Of a stretch of DNA of 64,000 nt, positions 46,936 through 55,242 are shown one piece after another. The stretch is from Hominenteromicrobium mulieris. GTDB taxonomy: Bacteria; Bacillota; Clostridia; Oscillospirales; Acutalibacteraceae. The notes under the pieces were generated by a model. It was not told where the DNA came from and did not search any database. It saw nothing but the letters and a program-made list of their open reading frames with translations. Where the stretch lies: the NCBI RefSeq assembly GCF_020687165.1, contig NZ_JAJEQC010000004.1; one strand, written 5' to 3'. Positions within the stretch are counted from its first letter, which is position 1. Each line of letters starts with the position of its first letter. The position numbers were made by a program, and so were the translations under genes.

Positions 46936-46982
46936 CATGCTCTATATGCTTTTATTATATATAGTATACGTACTTTTGTAAT

Positions 46983-47861
46983 TTAGATTTCAAAGACCGT
47001 GTAGGCGTACTCGGCTTCTTCGCCGGGCTGCAAAGTGCGCATGCCGTGCTTCTTTTCAAACACGTCGTCCTCCTGTACGGCGGTGGCGCAGCCGGTCCAC
47101 GGCTCCAGCGCAACATACGGGCCGTCGTTTGCGGCAGACCAGATACCAAGCATCGGGAAGCCGGAAAACTCCATCATCACACCGCGGCCGGACTGGCGGC
47201 TTTTGAGTGAAACGCAGGTGGAGTTGAGGTTCTCGAACACGAGCGCGTCCTTATAGAACAGGCTGTGCTGCAGCGGGATGGTATCCGTATCGTCAAGCTC
47301 GAAGTTCGTCTTCTCAAAATCGATCAGGCAGCTTTCCATATCGAGCGTCGGGCATTTCTGCTCTTCCTTTTCCTCGAACACGATGTCGTAATCTTCAAAA
47401 ATTTCATCGGACTGAATCGGGATATTAAAGCCCGGGTGACCGCCGATGCAGAACGGCATGGGCTTCGTATCGGCATTTTTAACGGTAAATTTCGTCGTGA
47501 TGCTGCTGCCGGTGAGGTAATAGGAGACCGTCAGCACAAAATCGAACGGGTACTGCTTTTTCGTCTCCTCGTTCGCCGTAAGCTGCAGGGTGACGTAGTC
47601 CTCTCCCTGCTCTGTGACGGTGAATTCCTCGTGGCGCGCGACGCCGTGGCGCTTCATCTCGTACCACTCGCCGTTGATGCATGTGCGGTTATCGCGCAGC
47701 GCGCCGACGATAGGAAACAAAACCGGCGCGTGGCCGCCCCAATATGTTTTATCGCCCTGCCAAATGTGCTCAAAGCCGTCATCGCCCATAAAGGAGACGA
47801 GCTCGGCGCCGAGCGTATCAATGGCAGCAGTTTCGTTTTCGTTTTTTATGTGGATCAGCAT
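46983..47861 (-). CDS. Aldose 1-epimerase-family protein
   Basis: 292 residues. It belongs to the galactose mutarotase-like beta-sandwich family (LacX/YihR side): GAELVSFMG, YWGGHAPVLFPIVG, MKRHGVARHEEF with the conserved His, and GGHPGFNIP with the second active-site His, ending with the C-terminal substrate Glu region. It interconverts sugar anomers, possibly of galactose released by the beta-galactosidase. The start follows GAAAGGAC; upstream extension is unlikely. It is divergent from dtd, with overlapping promoters. Confidence 0.9.
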   Translation of the reverse strand: MLIHIKNENETAAIDTLGAELVSFMGDDGFEHIWQGDKTYWGGHAPVLFPIVGALRDNRTCINGEWYEMKRHGVARHEEFTVTEQGEDYVTLQLTANEETKKQYPFDFVLTVSYYLTGSSITTKFTVKNADTKPMPFCIGGHPGFNIPIQSDEIFEDYDIVFEEKEEQKCPTLDMESCLIDFEKTNFELDDTDTIPLQHSLFYKDALVFENLNSTCVSLKSRQSGRGVMMEFSGFPMLGIWSAANDGPYVALEPWTGCATAVQEDDVFEKKHGMRTLQPGEEAEYAYTVFEI

Positions 47862-47937
47862 AATTCGTCCTTTCAAATCGCGGCGCTTTTGCGCCCTGTC
47901 TTTTTGCATGCACATAACCTGATTTCCAATCAACAGT

Positions 47938-47986
47938 ATTATAACAAACAAAACCGCTTGAAGCAAGAGCGAAAGCCTGCTATAAT
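47938..47986. promoter_or_regulatory. Overlapping divergent promoters (aldose epimerase and dtd)
   Basis: Plus strand: -35 TTGAAG (47958-47963), -10 TATAAT (47981-47986), spacer 17. Minus strand: -35 TTGCTT (47961-47966), -10 TATAAT (47938-47943), spacer 17. The two -35 elements share three bases, so RNA polymerase can occupy only one at a time. Confidence 0.7.
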
Positions 47987-48054
47987 TGAGAAAACACCGA
48001 AGAAATCTCCCGTTTTATCGGTCAAAATCCACCAACCGGAAAGGAATTTACAAT

Positions 48055-48510
48055 ATGAGAGCAGTTATTCAGCGTATAAACGGTGCAGAGATCACCATAA
48101 ACGGCGGCGAGACCCGCAAAGTCGGCGAGGGCCTCGTTGTCTTCATCTGCGCCATGGAGGGTGACACGGACGCGCAGGCGAATTTTCTCGTGCAGAAGGT
48201 GTGCGGCCTGCGCGTATTTAAGGACGAAAACGACAAGATGAACCGCTCACTCGAAGACATCCAGGGCGATATGCTCATTGTCTCGAACATCACGCTGAGC
48301 GCCGATATGAAGCACGGCCGCCGCCCGGATTTCAGCCGTTCCGCTTCCCCGAGTGAAGCTTTGAGATTATATAACTACTTTGTGGAACAGGTGAAAAACC
48401 AGCCTATCGGAAAAGTATGCACGGGTGAATTCGGCGCGCACATGCACATAAGTGTGGAAAACGACGGACCCGTGAACATCATCATCGACACGGAACGCAT
48501 CGGAAAGTGA
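48055..48510 (+). CDS. dtd: D-aminoacyl-tRNA deacylase
   Basis: 151 residues. It hydrolyses D-amino acids (and Gly on tRNA-Ala) mischarged on tRNA. GMEGDT-like AMEGDTDAQANFLVQKVCGLRVF and SRSASPSEALRLYNYFV match DTD throughout (partly quoted). The two active-site motifs are altered: SQxT reads SNIT and NDGPVT reads NDGPVN, while the Gly-Pro that proofreads chirality is kept. Activity is likely but worth noting as divergent. GGAAAGGAA precedes the start. Confidence 0.93.
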   Translation: MRAVIQRINGAEITINGGETRKVGEGLVVFICAMEGDTDAQANFLVQKVCGLRVFKDENDKMNRSLEDIQGDMLIVSNITLSADMKHGRRPDFSRSASPSEALRLYNYFVEQVKNQPIGKVCTGEFGAHMHISVENDGPVNIIIDTERIGK

Positions 48511-48514
48511 CGGT

Positions 48515-49393
48515 GTGCCTATGACGCGATTTTTAACGCTGTTTGACACGGTTGTCACCGACCCGCTTGAGGACATTCCCACCGTGAACGAGCTTGAAAA
48601 ATGGTTGAAAAACGTCGGCGAACAGGCGTTTTACTTTCTCATTCGCTTAGCCGCCGCCGGGCTGCTTTTGTTTATCGGCAGCAAGCTCATCAAATTTTTG
48701 ATGAACCGCTTCAAGCGCTCGAAACTATATCAAAAAATGGATCCGGGGCTCGCTTCGTTCATGGCGAGCGGCAGCCGCATCGTGCTGTATATCATCCTCA
48801 TTTTGATGTGCTTCGGCGTTCTTGGCATCGAGACCGCCTCGTTTCTCGCACTGTTCACCTCGGGCGGCGTTGCCATCGGCCTTGCGTTTCAGGGCGCCGT
48901 GACGAACCTTGCGGGCGGCGTGATGATTTTGCTTTTTCACCCGTTCCGCGTGGGCGATTACATTGAAACGACGGAAATCGCCGGCACGGTGAATGCCATC
49001 AGCGTTTTATACACCGTGGTGCTGACGCCGGACAACAAGCGCGTGACCGTGCCGAACGGCTCGCTGACGAACGCCGCCATCACGAATTACAGCGCGGTGG
49101 GACAGCGCCGTGTGGAGCTGACATTCTCCGTCTCCTACGATTGTGACATTGACAAGGTGAAGCAAATTTTGCTTTCCGTTGCCGAAAGCGACCCGAAATC
49201 GCTGAAAGACCCCACCCCGCTGGCGCGCCTGAAAACCCAGAGCGCGAGCTCGCTCGATTTCGTCCTGCGCGTTTGGTGCGCCCCGGAAAATTACTGGGAC
49301 CTCTATTTTGACCTCAACGAAAATGTGAAAAAGGCGCTGGATGAAGCCGGCATGGAGATTCCGTTCCCGCAGATGGACGTGCACATGCGGTAA
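48515..49393 (+). CDS. Small-conductance mechanosensitive channel (MscS family)
   Basis: 292 residues from GTG 48515 (GGAAAG seven bases upstream; an ATG at 48521 is the alternative). Three membrane helices (the last, GLGIETASFLALFTSGGVAIGLAFQGAVTNLAGGVMIL region, is the Gly/Ala-rich pore helix, quoted only in part) precede the beta domain (FRVGDYIETTEIAGTV, VPNGSLTNAAITN) and the cytoplasmic vestibule. It opens under hypo-osmotic tension. It starts five bases after the dtd stop, so the two are co-transcribed. Confidence 0.95.
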   Translation: MPMTRFLTLFDTVVTDPLEDIPTVNELEKWLKNVGEQAFYFLIRLAAAGLLLFIGSKLIKFLMNRFKRSKLYQKMDPGLASFMASGSRIVLYIILILMCFGVLGIETASFLALFTSGGVAIGLAFQGAVTNLAGGVMILLFHPFRVGDYIETTEIAGTVNAISVLYTVVLTPDNKRVTVPNGSLTNAAITNYSAVGQRRVELTFSVSYDCDIDKVKQILLSVAESDPKSLKDPTPLARLKTQSASSLDFVLRVWCAPENYWDLYFDLNENVKKALDEAGMEIPFPQMDVHMR

Positions 49394-49478
49394 AGCACGC
49401 ACGAAAATACGAATATTCCCGCAGCAGCGCCGTGAAACTTCCGTTTTCGGCGCTGAAATTTTCGTGGACTTTCCCAGC

Positions 49479-49523
49479 AGAACCCCCGAAGGAAGATTTA
49501 TCCGGTCTTCCTTCGGGGGTTCT
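49479..49523 (+). terminator. Long perfect inverted repeat after mscS
   Basis: 17-base perfect arms (AGAACCCCCGAAGGAAG and complement) around an 11-base loop. No strong T run follows, so it may act in termination or mRNA stability. Confidence 0.55.
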
Positions 49524-49650
49524 GGATCTTATTCTCATACTTTTGAAATTGAATATTCTCTTATAACTAAATCGGTATATAAATGTACAATCGAAGGACG
49601 ACATTGATTCATCTATTCAACATTTTTTCATTCTGTTAAAACTAAATCGA

Positions 49651-49690
49651 AAAGAGGAGAAGGATCAAATCCCTCTCCTCTTCTTTTTTA
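49651..49690. terminator. Terminator after rubredoxin
   Basis: AAGAGGAGA...TCTCCTCTT with inner GGAT/ATCC pairing. It ends in TTTTTT on the plus strand and TTTTCG on the minus strand, where the perR-rubrerythrin-rubredoxin genes end. Confidence 0.75.
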
Positions 49691-49691
49691 G

Positions 49692-49847
49692 TTATTCAGC
49701 GGGGTAAAAAGCATCTTTTCCGAGACCGCATGTGGGGCAAACCCAATCTTCGGGGACATCTTCCCATGCCGTGCCGGGTGCAACGCCGTTTTCCGGATCG
49801 CCGAGTGCGGGGTCATAGACATAACCGCAGGGACACTCATATTTCAT
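49692..49847 (-). CDS. Rubredoxin (short CxCG variant)
   Basis: 51 residues. The protein starts MKYECPCGYVYDP, continues DPENGVAPGTAWEDVPEDW and ends with VCPTCGLGKDAF. It is an iron-sulfur electron carrier that donates to rubrerythrin in peroxide reduction. The first metal loop is CPCG (two Cys one residue apart) where most rubredoxins have CxxCG; the second is the normal CPTCG. AGGAG precedes the start. It lies 14 bases after the rubrerythrin gene. Confidence 0.93.
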   Translation of the reverse strand: MKYECPCGYVYDPALGDPENGVAPGTAWEDVPEDWVCPTCGLGKDAFYPAE

Positions 49848-49861
49848 AAGATACACTCCTA

Positions 49862-50410
49862 TTATTTGTCACCGAAATATCTCTTAAGGAGACCTGCGAA
49901 CGCCTTGCCGTGGCGGGCTTCGTCGCGGGCCATTTCGTGGACGGTGTCGTGGATGGCATCGAGATTTGCGGCCTTTGCGCGCTTTGCAAGGTCGAACTTA
50001 CCGGCGGTTGCACCGTTCTCGGCTTCAACGCGCATCTCAAGGTTCTTCTTCGTGCTGTCCGTTACAACTTCGCCGAGCAACTCTGCGAACTTTGCAGCGT
50101 GCTCTGCTTCTTCGTAAGCGGCCTTCTCCCAGTAAAGGCCGATTTCCGGGTAGCCCTCGCGGTGTGCAACTCTTGCCATTGCGAGGTACATGCCGACTTC
50201 GCTGCACTCGCCCTGGAAGTTTGCACGGAGATCAGCAAGGATATCCTCGCTGACGCCCTGTGCGACGCCGACAACGTGCTCAGCCGCCCAAGTCATGTTC
50301 TCTTCCTGCTTCGTGAACTTGGAAGCCGGTGCCTTACATACGGGGCAGAACTCCGGAGCTGCTTCGCCTTCAAAAACGTAACCACATACGGTGCATACAA
50401 ACTTTGCCAT
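49862..50410 (-). CDS. Reverse rubrerythrin
   Basis: 182 residues. The rubredoxin-like zinc/iron domain is at the N-terminus (FVCTVCGYVFEGEAAPEFCPVCKAP, quoted as landmarks), followed by the four-helix di-iron domain with ECSEVGMYLAMARVAHREGY, YEEAEHAAKFAELLGE and MARDEARHGKAF supplying the Glu/His ligands. This domain order defines the reverse rubrerythrins of clostridia, which reduce H2O2 and O2 with NADH through rubredoxin. It is between perR and rubredoxin genes. Likely PerR-repressed. Confidence 0.95.
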   Translation of the reverse strand: MAKFVCTVCGYVFEGEAAPEFCPVCKAPASKFTKQEENMTWAAEHVVGVAQGVSEDILADLRANFQGECSEVGMYLAMARVAHREGYPEIGLYWEKAAYEEAEHAAKFAELLGEVVTDSTKKNLEMRVEAENGATAGKFDLAKRAKAANLDAIHDTVHEMARDEARHGKAFAGLLKRYFGDK

Positions 50411-50454
50411 AATAAGATCCTCCTAAAATTTAAATTGATTTTTGTTTGCGGCTT

Positions 50455-50859
50455 TTAAGCCGTTTTATTTTTGCTTTTTTCTTTGCATTCGGCGCACACA
50501 CCGCCGAACAGCAGGTCTTCTTTTGTGATTGTAAACCCGTGTTCCGCTTCAATGCGCTCGAGTGTTTCTGTGTCCACAAGCGGTTCAAAGATATCGAGCA
50601 CGCGCCCGCAGCAGTCGCAGACGAAATGGCTGTGTGCCGAAGTATCGCCGTCGAAATGCTCCTGCCCGTTGATGACGCCGACGCTTCTCGCTTTGCCCTC
50701 TGCACAGAATTTTTTAAGATTGCGGTAAACTGTGCCGAGACTTAAATCGGGATATTCGGGTCGCAGCGCAGCATAGAGCCACTCCGCAGTTGGGTGCACC
50801 GTTGTGGCACGCAGTGCGTTGTAGAGCGCCTCACGCTTTCGGCTGAACTTTTCCGGCAT
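50455..50859 (-). CDS. perR: Peroxide-responsive Fur-family repressor (PerR type)
   Basis: 134 residues from MPEKFSRKREAL after AAGGAGGTGAAG; an 18-residue longer reading lacks a site. The winged helix (HPTAEWLYAALRPEYPDLSLGTVYRNL, quoted as landmark) is followed by HSHFVCDCCGRVLDIF with the metal ligands and two CxxC zinc pairs (CDCC, CAEC). The pattern and the linked rubrerythrin and rubredoxin genes favour PerR over Fur or Zur. It would repress the cluster until peroxide oxidises its Fe-binding His. Confidence 0.88.
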   Translation of the reverse strand: MPEKFSRKREALYNALRATTVHPTAEWLYAALRPEYPDLSLGTVYRNLKKFCAEGKARSVGVINGQEHFDGDTSAHSHFVCDCCGRVLDIFEPLVDTETLERIEAEHGFTITKEDLLFGGVCAECKEKSKNKTA

Positions 50860-50914
50860 CGGCTTCACCTCCTTTAGGTTTGTGGGATTTCTTTCTCTCT
50901 CACTTGTTGGCACT

Positions 50915-50958
50915 ATTATAGCACGCTTTTTTCGATTTGTAAATAGTAATAATTATCA
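50915..50958 (-). promoter_or_regulatory. perR promoter with a Per-box-like site
   Basis: Minus-strand -35 TTTACA (50938-50943), -10 TATAAT (50915-50920), spacer 17. TGATAATTATTACTA (50944-50958) next to the -35 resembles the Per box TTATAATNATTATAA at 11 of 14 positions. Confidence 0.6.
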
Positions 50959-51047
50959 TTTTTATTATTATTTTGTAAACAAATTGTGAACAAGCCTATT
51001 GAAAAGCTTTCAAAACCCCGTTTGCTTGCTTTCCGAAAACAAGATGC

Positions 51048-51085
51048 AAAACGGCTCTGCATTTTACCCGCAAAGCCGTTTTCTT
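51048..51085 (-). terminator. Terminator after the hexosaminidase gene
   Basis: AAAACGGCT...AGCCGTTTT stem, T-rich on the minus strand. Confidence 0.75.
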
Positions 51086-51094
51086 AGTTTCTAT

Positions 51095-52729
51095 TTATTC
51101 TCCTTTGGTCTTATCGTTTTCCGGTGGAAACATTTTCATGAAGTTAAGTGCTGCGCCGACAAGGTCGTCGTTTTTCATCATTTCGGGAACATCCTGCGGC
51201 CGGAACCAGATCTGCGCAAACTTCTCTATGACGGGACGCACCATTTCTCTTTCCGCATCCGTATGCGGTGTGCCGATGCCGCCCGGGTTCATCATGTGTG
51301 CAATGAATGTCGCGGCACTCTGCACGCGCGCTTCACCCTCGGGGTTCCACCCGTCTTTTGTCATACAGTTCACGCCCTGCTTTGCGGCAATTTCAATTTT
51401 CTTTTCCGCGCGGTGTTCAAAATCTGCGTAATCCCCCGCTTCGTTCCACGCGATTTCGGATACGGCATACAGGCGCGGGAACAGCAATTCTTCGAGGTGT
51501 TCCGGCGTTTCCACCTGCTCCGACCACAACGCCGCTTCGTAACCGAGCATATTCGGACTGTCTGCGTAGCTCTTGTCCATGACGACCGGCTGATAATGGT
51601 AGACCTTATTCAACGAATTGATGCCATGCGGGTAATCGAAATACAAAGCGGACATATTGGAGAAGATCACCTTGCCGCCACGCTCGATAAATGCCGGCAC
51701 CGGCGCTTCATGCTGCGCCGTCCAATACTGTATGATGTTTCCGGTATCGACATCTTTGGATTCCAGAACATCGTTCCAGCAGACGGCGCGCTTGCCGTGC
51801 TTTTTGAGGATAGCGACGACACGCTTCGTGAAGTAGCCCTGCAGATCTTCATAATCGGTAAGGCCAAGCGCTTCCATGCGCGCCTTGCAGTGCGGGCATT
51901 TTTTCCATTCGGTCTTCGGCGCTTCGTCACCGCCGATGTGGAAGCGGTCGTCCGGGAACAGTGCGCAGACTTCTGTCAGAAGCTTTTCGATAAACTCGAA
52001 TGTTTCGTCCTTACCGGGGCAGAGAATTTTCTCAAAAATGCCGCCAAACTGGCACAGCTCTGTTTTTTCGCCAAAGCAACTTAAATGCGGGTATGCCGCA
52101 ATCATCGATCTGGTGTGGCCCGGCATATCGATTTCCGGGATGATCTCCATGCCGCGCACGCGGGCATATTCGATAACGCTCCCGATCTCCTCCTGCGTGT
52201 AATACGTGCCGGTCGTTTCGTGCAGCAGCGGCAGCGTTTTGCACTCGATGCGCCAGCCCTGGTCATCTACAAGATGCCAGTGCAGAACATTCAGCTTCAC
52301 ACGCGTCATCTGGTCGATGACCTTTTTCACTTCGTCCGCCGTAAAGAAATGACGGGAGCAGTCAAGCGACAGGCCGCGATGACCGTAGTGCGGTGCGTCT
52401 TCAATGGTGACGATCGGCAGCGCTTCGCCCTCGGCTGTGAGCTCCGTGACAGTCGTCAGCGCCCACACGACGCCGCTTTCGTCCGCCGCTTCCACGGTGA
52501 TGCCGTCCTTTGTGACGGTCAGCTTGTAGCCCTCTTTTGCGATATCGACCTTTTTCAGCGTGATAAACCCGTTTTCGGCGGTCTCCACGTGGCCGTCCAG
52601 TCTTGCAGCAAATGCCTCAAGGCACCACGGTGCAAAATCACCGAGCGAAACGGTGACGGTCTCCGGCAGCTTTACACTGCCCTCCTGCATGTGCACCGAT
52701 CCGCGCGGCGCGGGAATAAGATTCAACAT
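51095..52729 (-). CDS. Beta-N-acetylhexosaminidase (GH20)
   Basis: 544 residues without a signal peptide. The N-terminal GH20b domain (about residues 1-115) leads to a TIM barrel with SLDCSRHFF, LNVLHWHLVDDQGW and the catalytic Asp-Glu pair in HIGGDEAP (about residue 265). It releases terminal GlcNAc or GalNAc by substrate-assisted catalysis, from imported glycan or peptidoglycan fragments. Start MLNLIPAPRG follows AGAAAGGAA. An insertion with HCKAR (CPHC) near residue 285 may bind zinc. Monocistronic. Confidence 0.93.
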   Translation of the reverse strand: MLNLIPAPRGSVHMQEGSVKLPETVTVSLGDFAPWCLEAFAARLDGHVETAENGFITLKKVDIAKEGYKLTVTKDGITVEAADESGVVWALTTVTELTAEGEALPIVTIEDAPHYGHRGLSLDCSRHFFTADEVKKVIDQMTRVKLNVLHWHLVDDQGWRIECKTLPLLHETTGTYYTQEEIGSVIEYARVRGMEIIPEIDMPGHTRSMIAAYPHLSCFGEKTELCQFGGIFEKILCPGKDETFEFIEKLLTEVCALFPDDRFHIGGDEAPKTEWKKCPHCKARMEALGLTDYEDLQGYFTKRVVAILKKHGKRAVCWNDVLESKDVDTGNIIQYWTAQHEAPVPAFIERGGKVIFSNMSALYFDYPHGINSLNKVYHYQPVVMDKSYADSPNMLGYEAALWSEQVETPEHLEELLFPRLYAVSEIAWNEAGDYADFEHRAEKKIEIAAKQGVNCMTKDGWNPEGEARVQSAATFIAHMMNPGGIGTPHTDAEREMVRPVIEKFAQIWFRPQDVPEMMKNDDLVGAALNFMKMFPPENDKTKGE

Positions 52730-53009
52730 AAGCAAGATTCCTTTCTTCGGGCAAACGAATAACACGCTTGTCCTTTTACAACTTCTCCTCGGCTGCAACC
52801 GAACCGCAGCCTTTTTGTTCTATTAAGAACATTATACCGCAATTTGCTTCTTTTGCAAGAAAATCGTGCTATATTTCTATATAATTTTCAAAATTTTAAT
52901 AATTATAAGCAGATATGACAAAGCAGAATTTTGAATCTCCGTCTGGACTTGTCGAAATAGATATGGTATACTTCAAGCGAAAAAGTTTTTGCGTGACGGA
53001 GGAGCAAAC

Positions 53010-53723
53010 ATGGGCAGATTGATCTTAATTACGAATGACGATGGCATTGACGCAGGTGGCATTCGCCAGCTGGCAGAGACAGCAAAAGCATTCGGCGAAG
53101 TGTGGGTCGTCGCACCGGAGAGCCAGCGCAGCGGCAAATCGCACAGCGTAACATATTTAGAGCCGCTTTACGTGCGCGAGCGTCCGGGTTACATGGACGG
53201 CGTAAAGGCATACGAATGCAGCGGCGTACCGGTGGACTGTGTGCGCGTGGGCATCCATCTGCTCGGTCGCAAGCCTGACGTTGTGCTTTCCGGCATCAAT
53301 AGCGGCTACAATATTTCCGGCGATATTCAGTATTCCGGCACGGCGGGCGCTGCGCTGGAGGCCGCTTTCTGGGGAATCCACGCCATCGCGCTTTCCCAGG
53401 CCAACCTCGATTATCATCCCGTGACCGACCGCTACTTGCGTGAGCTCATCGGTGAATATATTGATAAACCTCTGCCTCAAAACACGGTTTGGAACATCAA
53501 TTTTCCCGGCTGCGCACCGGAAGACTGCAAGGGTGTAAAGCACGGCTGCGCCGTTTCGCAGGATGATTTTTACACGGACAGCTTCACCTGCAAAACACTC
53601 GGGGACGGCACGGTGGAATACACGGTCGTGCCCGGCAGAAACTGGCACGGCAGCGAAGGCACCGACCTTGGCGCAGTGTGCGACAACTACGTCGCCGTCG
53701 GCACTGTGACGAATGTGCGATAA
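53010..53723 (+). CDS. surE: 5'/3'-nucleotidase SurE
   Basis: 237 residues. ILITNDDGIDAGGIRQLA with the metal-binding DD pair, SGKSHSVTY, and SGINSGYNISGDIQYSGTAGAA (partly quoted) are the SurE signature. It dephosphorylates nucleoside monophosphates and short polyphosphates. The start at MGRLILITN follows GACGGAGGAG. A near-perfect 0A box lies 60 bases upstream, possibly by chance. Confidence 0.96.
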   Translation: MGRLILITNDDGIDAGGIRQLAETAKAFGEVWVVAPESQRSGKSHSVTYLEPLYVRERPGYMDGVKAYECSGVPVDCVRVGIHLLGRKPDVVLSGINSGYNISGDIQYSGTAGAALEAAFWGIHAIALSQANLDYHPVTDRYLRELIGEYIDKPLPQNTVWNINFPGCAPEDCKGVKHGCAVSQDDFYTDSFTCKTLGDGTVEYTVVPGRNWHGSEGTDLGAVCDNYVAVGTVTNVR

Positions 53724-53741
53724 TAAAAACATACAGATTTT

Positions 53742-53785
53742 GCACCTGCTCTTTGAAATCGCAAAAGCAGGTGCTTTTCTATTTT
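53742..53785 (+). terminator. Terminator after surE
   Basis: GCACCTGCT...AGCAGGTGC stem followed by TTTTCTATTTTT. Confidence 0.85.
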
Positions 53786-53836
53786 TAAAAACCGTGTTAT
53801 ACTGAAGAAAAGCAAAACATTGAAAGGAAACAGAAC

Positions 53837-54259
53837 ATGGTTATATTAGGTGTAGACCTCGGCAAAGCGCGTACGGGCGTTGCCGTATGCGATAAAAGCG
53901 AGTTGCTCGCAAGTCCCGTAGAGGTCGTGAACGAGCACAACCGCGAGCGCCTTTTGGAGCGTGTAGCGCAGCTTGCCAAAGCGCGCCGCGCCGAGCAAAT
54001 CGTTGTCGGTCTGCCGCGCAACATGGATGGCAGCGAGGGCGAAAGCGCGCAGAACGCGCGCGTTTTCGGTGCGGAGCTTGCGGAAAAGACCGGGCTGCCC
54101 GTTGATTTCTCCGACGAACGCGGCACGACTATCACGGCACACGGCTTTTTAAACGAAACAAATACGCGCGGTAAGCGCCGCAAAGCAACCGTGGACGCCG
54201 TGGCGGCGACGATCATTTTGCAGGATTATCTCGATTATCGGCGAAACCGCAAAGGGTAA
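53837..54259 (+). CDS. ruvX: Putative pre-16S rRNA nuclease / Holliday junction resolvase-like protein YqgF
   Basis: 140 residues, RNase H fold. ILGVDLGKARTGVAVCD carries the first acidic ligand, VVGLPRNMDGSEGESAQNAR is the family hallmark (partly quoted), and FSDERGTT and TVDAVAATIILQDYLD supply the remaining acidic positions. Family members mature 16S rRNA 5' ends; a resolvase role is historic. GAAAGGAA precedes the start. It stands alone rather than with alaS, its frequent partner. Confidence 0.95.
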   Translation: MVILGVDLGKARTGVAVCDKSELLASPVEVVNEHNRERLLERVAQLAKARRAEQIVVGLPRNMDGSEGESAQNARVFGAELAEKTGLPVDFSDERGTTITAHGFLNETNTRGKRRKATVDAVAATIILQDYLDYRRNRKG

Positions 54260-54276
54260 TTTACACAAAAAACGCA

Positions 54277-54306
54277 TAGACAAATTCGCTTCGCCTGTGC
54301 TATAAT
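54277..54306 (+). promoter_or_regulatory. degV promoter
   Basis: -35 TAGACA (54277-54282) and -10 TATAAT (54301-54306), spacer 18. Confidence 0.65.
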
Positions 54307-54359
54307 AACGATGTGCCGCGCAGAAATGCGTTTTTAAGGCACGGAAAGGAAAGATAACT

Positions 54360-55229
54360 ATGGGTTACAAAATCATCACCGATTCCACCATCGATATGGA
54401 TCATAAAATGATCGAAGAGTTAGGCCTCACAGTGGTGCCGCTCCGCTTTACAATCGACGGTAAAACATATAAAGACAAGGCAGATCTTTCGGATATGCCG
54501 ACGGAAACTTTCTACGCAAAGCTGCGCGAGGGCAAAATGTCCACCACATCGCAGATCAACGCCGACGAATTCACACGGGTCTTTGAGCCTGTTCTGCAAG
54601 GCGGCGAAGACGTTCTGTACATTGCGTTTTCCAGCGGTTTATCCGGCACCTGCCAAAGCGCCTTCATTGCGCGCGATGAATTGAAAGAAAAATATCCCGA
54701 GCGCAAAATTTATGTGTTCGATTCGCTCTGCGCGTCCCTCGGCGAAGGTTTGCTCGTATACCATGCAGCCATGCTGAAGCGCGCCGGCACGGACATTGAT
54801 TCGCTGTATAAGTGGCTCGGTGAAAACGTTTTGAAGCTCTGCCACTGGTTCACGGTGGACGACCTCAACCACTTAAAGCGCGGCGGCCGCGTTTCCGCCA
54901 CAGCAGCGCTCGTCGGCACTTTGCTCGGCGTAAAACCCGTTTTGCATGTGGATGACGAGGGCCACCTCATCCCGGTCAGCAAGGTGCGCGGCAGACGGCA
55001 GTCCCTTGATGCGCTTGTGCAGAAAATGGAAGAGACCGCCATTCAGCCCGCAGACCAGACCGTGTTCATCAGCCACGGCGATTGCCTGGCAGACGCCGAA
55101 TACGTCGCAAACCGCGTGCGCGAAAAATTCGGTGTGAAGAACATTTATATCAACTTCATCGGTCCTGTCATCGGCGCACACTCCGGCCCCGGCACCGTAG
55201 CGCTGTTCTTCATCGGCGAGCACAGATAA
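54360..55229 (+). CDS. DegV-family fatty-acid-binding protein
   Basis: 289 residues. It starts MGYKIITDSTIDMD with the family DSTxD motif and has TSQINADEF, SSGLSGTCQSA (quoted in part), DDLNHLKRGGRVS and a C-terminal GPVIGAHSGPG that ends the lipid-binding pocket. In Gram-positive bacteria such FakB proteins present fatty acids to the FakA kinase. Which fatty acid it takes is not readable. It is followed after 13 bases by the GH42 gene, an unusual operon partner. Confidence 0.94.
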   Translation: MGYKIITDSTIDMDHKMIEELGLTVVPLRFTIDGKTYKDKADLSDMPTETFYAKLREGKMSTTSQINADEFTRVFEPVLQGGEDVLYIAFSSGLSGTCQSAFIARDELKEKYPERKIYVFDSLCASLGEGLLVYHAAMLKRAGTDIDSLYKWLGENVLKLCHWFTVDDLNHLKRGGRVSATAALVGTLLGVKPVLHVDDEGHLIPVSKVRGRRQSLDALVQKMEETAIQPADQTVFISHGDCLADAEYVANRVREKFGVKNIYINFIGPVIGAHSGPGTVALFFIGEHR

Positions 55230-55242
55230 AGGAGCATATACT

